Below, in pieces: positions 61,968 to 64,000 of a stretch of DNA of 64,000 nt. Made by a program: the position numbers and the translations under genes. Position 1 is the first letter of the stretch. The number at the start of each line of letters is the position of its first letter. A model generated the notes under the pieces. That model was not told where the DNA came from, did no database searches, and was given only the letters and a program-made list of their open reading frames with translations. Source of the DNA: MED-G105 sp050331095 (lineage in GTDB: Bacteria > Pseudomonadota > Alphaproteobacteria > Caulobacterales > Parvularculaceae); NCBI GenBank assembly GCA_050331095.1, contig JBHJHE010000019.1, forward strand, positions 38,483 through 102,482. Reading direction: 5' to 3'.

Positions 61968-62669
61968 TCATGATACGGCGCGGATCGGCCCGACCGCCAC
62001 GACGGGGCCCGTAGGGGCGCCGGTCGGCGATCCGCCAAACGGTTCGACGCTGACGGCTAGCGCCCCGGCCTCGCGCAAACGCGCCGCCATCGCGACGCTG
62101 ACAGCGATGTCGCTCGCGCCGTCGGGCTCGAGCAAACCGAGCGACGTCGGGCCCTCGCCCTCGGGGATCAGCCACAGTTCAAGCGACTGGTCGGGGCCGG
62201 CCGCCACGTTCCGCGTCCGCACGCGCAACGCGGACGCGTCCCGATCGAACTCGACGATCGCCGTCGCCGGCGCGTCGGGCGACGTCGCCACCGCGATCAA
62301 GGCGTCGGCGTTATCGCGCGGCCAGATCGACGTCGTCACCGCAAGCGCCAGCGCGAGGGCGGCGGCGAAGCCCGTCACGGCGGCAAGGACGAGCGGTCCG
62401 AGGCTCGCCCTTGATCGTCGCGCACCGCGCGATGCGCCGAAGAGTCTCGCATCGATTTTGCGCTTCAACGCCGCGGGCGGCGCGGCCGGCGCATTGTCCT
62501 CAAACAGCGTCGCCAATTGCTCTTGCCAAAAGACGATCAGGTCCGCGAACGCCGGGTCGCTGCGCGAGCGGACTTGCGCTTCGCGGAACGCCTCGCCTGA
62601 CAGAAGGCCGAGAACGAACTCGGCGGCCAGGACGACGTCGTCTTCTCGATCGTCGCTCGTCTGCGACAC
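61968..62669 (-). CDS. RskA-type anti-sigma factor
   Basis: 233 residues. A short N-terminal domain (AAEFVLGLLSGEAFREAQVRSRSDPAFADLIVFWQEQLATL) binds the sigma factor, a single membrane helix lies at about 90-112 and the periplasmic C-terminal domain is RskA-like (ATAIVEFDRDASALRV, QSLELWLIPEGEGPTSLGLL, LAVSVEPFGGSPTGAPTGPVVAVG). It would hold the ECF sigma factor at the membrane until a signal leads to proteolysis. GTG start overlaps the sigma stop by one base (TAGTG). Confidence 0.88.
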   Translation of the reverse strand: MSQTSDDREDDVVLAAEFVLGLLSGEAFREAQVRSRSDPAFADLIVFWQEQLATLFEDNAPAAPPAALKRKIDARLFGASRGARRSRASLGPLVLAAVTGFAAALALALAVTTSIWPRDNADALIAVATSPDAPATAIVEFDRDASALRVRTRNVAAGPDQSLELWLIPEGEGPTSLGLLEPDGASDIAVSVAMAARLREAGALAVSVEPFGGSPTGAPTGPVVAVGPIRAVS

Positions 62670-63238
62670 TAGGCCTTCGCGCCCTTCGCGAGAGCGTCGA
62701 TGCAGTCGCGCAGGGCGATCAAGCTACGGCGCATCCAGCTCTTGACCGTGCCGAGCGGACTGCCCGTGGTTTCGGCGATCTCGCGATAGCTTGCGCCCTG
62801 GAAGAACGCCGCCCGCACCAGGCGCGCCCGATCGGCGGGCAGCTCCTCAAGGCACCTCGCGAGCGCCCGCCCCTCGCTCGCGGCGATGGCCGCCGCCTCC
62901 GGCGTCGGTCCCTCGTCGACGATCAGGCTCTCGCGGACGTCGAGGGGCTGTTCTTTTTGCCGACGCAGAACGTCGATCGCGCAGTTCCGGGCGACGGTGA
63001 TGATCCAAGACATCGGCGACGCGCGCCCGGCCGAAAACCGGTCAGCGCGCCGCCAGATCTTGACGTAGGTCTCCTGCAGCGCCTCCTCCGCCAGGGCCTC
63101 GTTCTTGAGGACCCGCAGCGCCACGGCGTAAAGCTTCGGCGCGGTCGCGTCGTAAAGCTCGTCGAAAGCCTGGCGGTCCTTAAGCCCCACCCGGGCGATC
63201 AGGCGATCTATCCGCCGTTTCTCGTCGTCGCTCGACAT
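62669..63238 (-). CDS. ECF sigma factor (SigK/RpoE-like)
   Basis: 189 residues. Sigma-2 region FDELYDATAPKLYAVALRVLKNEALAEEALQETYVKIW at about 25-61 and sigma-4 HTH near 140-175 (GASYREIAETTGSPLGTVKSWMRRSLIALR). It would direct RNA polymerase to a stress or metal-related regulon. Paired with the RskA-like anti-sigma factor downstream. ATG 63238 is followed at once by typical sequence. The promoter and any autoregulatory motif should lie in the 95 bases between this gene and the TetR gene, but I did not recognise a clear ECF -35 box. Confidence 0.9.
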   Translation of the reverse strand: MSSDDEKRRIDRLIARVGLKDRQAFDELYDATAPKLYAVALRVLKNEALAEEALQETYVKIWRRADRFSAGRASPMSWIITVARNCAIDVLRRQKEQPLDVRESLIVDEGPTPEAAAIAASEGRALARCLEELPADRARLVRAAFFQGASYREIAETTGSPLGTVKSWMRRSLIALRDCIDALAKGAKA

Positions 63239-63332
63239 GCCTTCTGCTCCCCCCTCCTCGGCTGGCGGCCGTCCGGCGGCCGCGCCAGCGGATTATGGCG
63301 ACTTTAGCAACGTCGCCCAAGCACGGGCGGTT

Positions 63333-63980
63333 TCAACGAGAGGACGGCGACGGTCGGGGACGCAGGCCGTTCAGCAGCAGATCGACGTGCGCCTCGTAAA
63401 GTTCGTCGAGATCGACGGGGCTCAACCGATTGAAATGGTGGGTCCAAATCGCGCCCATCATGCCGGGGCCCATGACGAGATGGGGAAACTTATCGACCGG
63501 CGCATCGCGGAACGCGCCCGCTTCGACGCCGTCTCGCACGACCCGCGCCAGGATCTCCCGGGCGCGGACGAGCACAACGTCGTGGTAGAAATCGAGGAGC
63601 TGCGGAAAACGGCCCCCCTCGCCGATCAGCATGACGATGATCTTTCGAATGTCCGATCCCGCGAACAGCCGGTACGCCCCCGACAGGACAGCGCGCAGGC
63701 GGTCCTCGTGGTTGAGCCCGGCGTCCCGCGCGCCGGCGGCGACCTCCTCGATGGACGCAAGAATGTAGTTCCTGACGACGGCCTCGAAGAGCGCCTCCTT
63801 CGTCTCGAAGTAAACGTACACCGTCCCTTTACTGACTTTCGCGAGTTCCGCCACCGCCTCGACCTTCGCCGCCGCGAAGCCGTCGCGCGCGAAAACGGCG
63901 AACGCCGCCTCGACGATCTCGGCCTCGCGGATCGACTTCTCCTTGCGCTGCCGCGGCGCGGCCGGTTTCGCGTTCGTTGG
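63333..63980 (-). CDS. TetR-family regulator with damaged 5' end
   Basis: The body reads as a TetR protein: helix 1 SIREAEIVEAAFAVFARDGF, helix-turn-helix KVEAVAELAKVSKGTVYVYFETKEALF and a C-terminal ligand domain ending in LLLNGLRPRPSPSSR. There is no ATG, GTG or TTG between the homologous N-terminus and an in-frame TAG at 63983-63981. A TTG directly before it has AGGAG nine bases upstream, so the original start was probably TTG 63986 followed by a sense codon now TAG. The first legal in-frame start after the stop is GTG 63854, inside the HTH, which would remove helix 1. So the gene is probably inactive, or the TAG is an error. Ligand unknown. Confidence 0.65.
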   Translation of the reverse strand, partial: PTNAKPAAPRQRKEKSIREAEIVEAAFAVFARDGFAAAKVEAVAELAKVSKGTVYVYFETKEALFEAVVRNYILASIEEVAAGARDAGLNHEDRLRAVLSGAYRLFAGSDIRKIIVMLIGEGGRFPQLLDFYHDVVLVRAREILARVVRDGVEAGAFRDAPVDKFPHLVMGPGMMGAIWTHHFNRLSPVDLDELYEAHVDLLLNGLRPRPSPSSR

Positions 63981-64000
63981 CTACAATGCGACGTTCTCCT

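Overview
The window is GC-rich, densely coded DNA from what looks like an aerobic, probably marine or aquatic alphaproteobacterium. The evidence is hopanoid genes (hpnA, hpnB, hpnC, hpnD), TamA/TamB, two TonB-dependent receptors of the sphingomonad/parvularcula style, TRAP and BCCT transporters, and a TPR-sulfotransferase beside a receptor. Family-level placement is my inference. I saw no rRNA, tRNA, CRISPR array, insertion sequence or phage gene. Many genes are coupled by 1-4 base overlaps, often with GTG or TTG starts.

Layout. 1-7.3 kb: hopanoid genes with a LytTR regulator, a paraoxonase-like lipoprotein and a sulfotransferase. 7.5-13.3 kb: tamA-tamB. 13.3-19.4 kb: a signalling island with a CheB-CheR-PAS-histidine kinase fusion (split by an in-frame TAG), a response regulator that overlaps it, and a divergent receiver protein. 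19.5-22.7 kb: glpD (interrupted by an in-frame TAA) and glpK, divergent, then a methyltransferase. 23.6-42 kb: the centrepiece, a sulfonate gene island. 42.3-48.1 kb: zinc metalloprotease, amine oxidase, feoAB. 48.2-53.8 kb: vanadium-type haloperoxidase and a pxpCBA-NRAMP operon. 54.3-61.1 kb: a second TonB receptor, TPR-sulfotransferase, BCCT carrier and MarR regulator. 61.1-64 kb: DUF4198 protein, anti-sigma/ECF sigma pair and a TetR-type regulator with a damaged 5' end.

How the island works (inference from families and order). A GH31 glycosidase would release sulfoquinovose (SQ) from its glycosides. A FucI-fold isomerase, a PfkB kinase and a LacD-type class I aldolase would convert SQ to sulfofructose, its 1-phosphate, then DHAP plus sulfolactaldehyde. 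A GabD-like dehydrogenase gives (S)-sulfolactate. SlcC and ComC would invert this through sulfopyruvate to (R)-sulfolactate, and SuyAB would split it to pyruvate plus sulfite, with a YeiH-type carrier for export. A TRAP transporter and a TonB receptor supply uptake, and GlpK/GlpD could use glycerol released from sulfoquinovosyl glycerol. This would make a complete SQ-to-sulfite route in one cell. A GntR/HutC regulator sits between the two arms, and a GTCTTAT-centred motif recurs upstream of the dehydrogenase operon, the TonB receptor, glpD/glpK and (as a half-site) suyAB.

Cautions. Three genes (the CheB/CheR kinase, glpD and the edge TetR gene) carry single in-frame stop codons with otherwise intact reading frames. 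TAG is also an ordinary stop in this genome. These may be real nonsense mutations or consensus errors, and raw reads are needed to decide.
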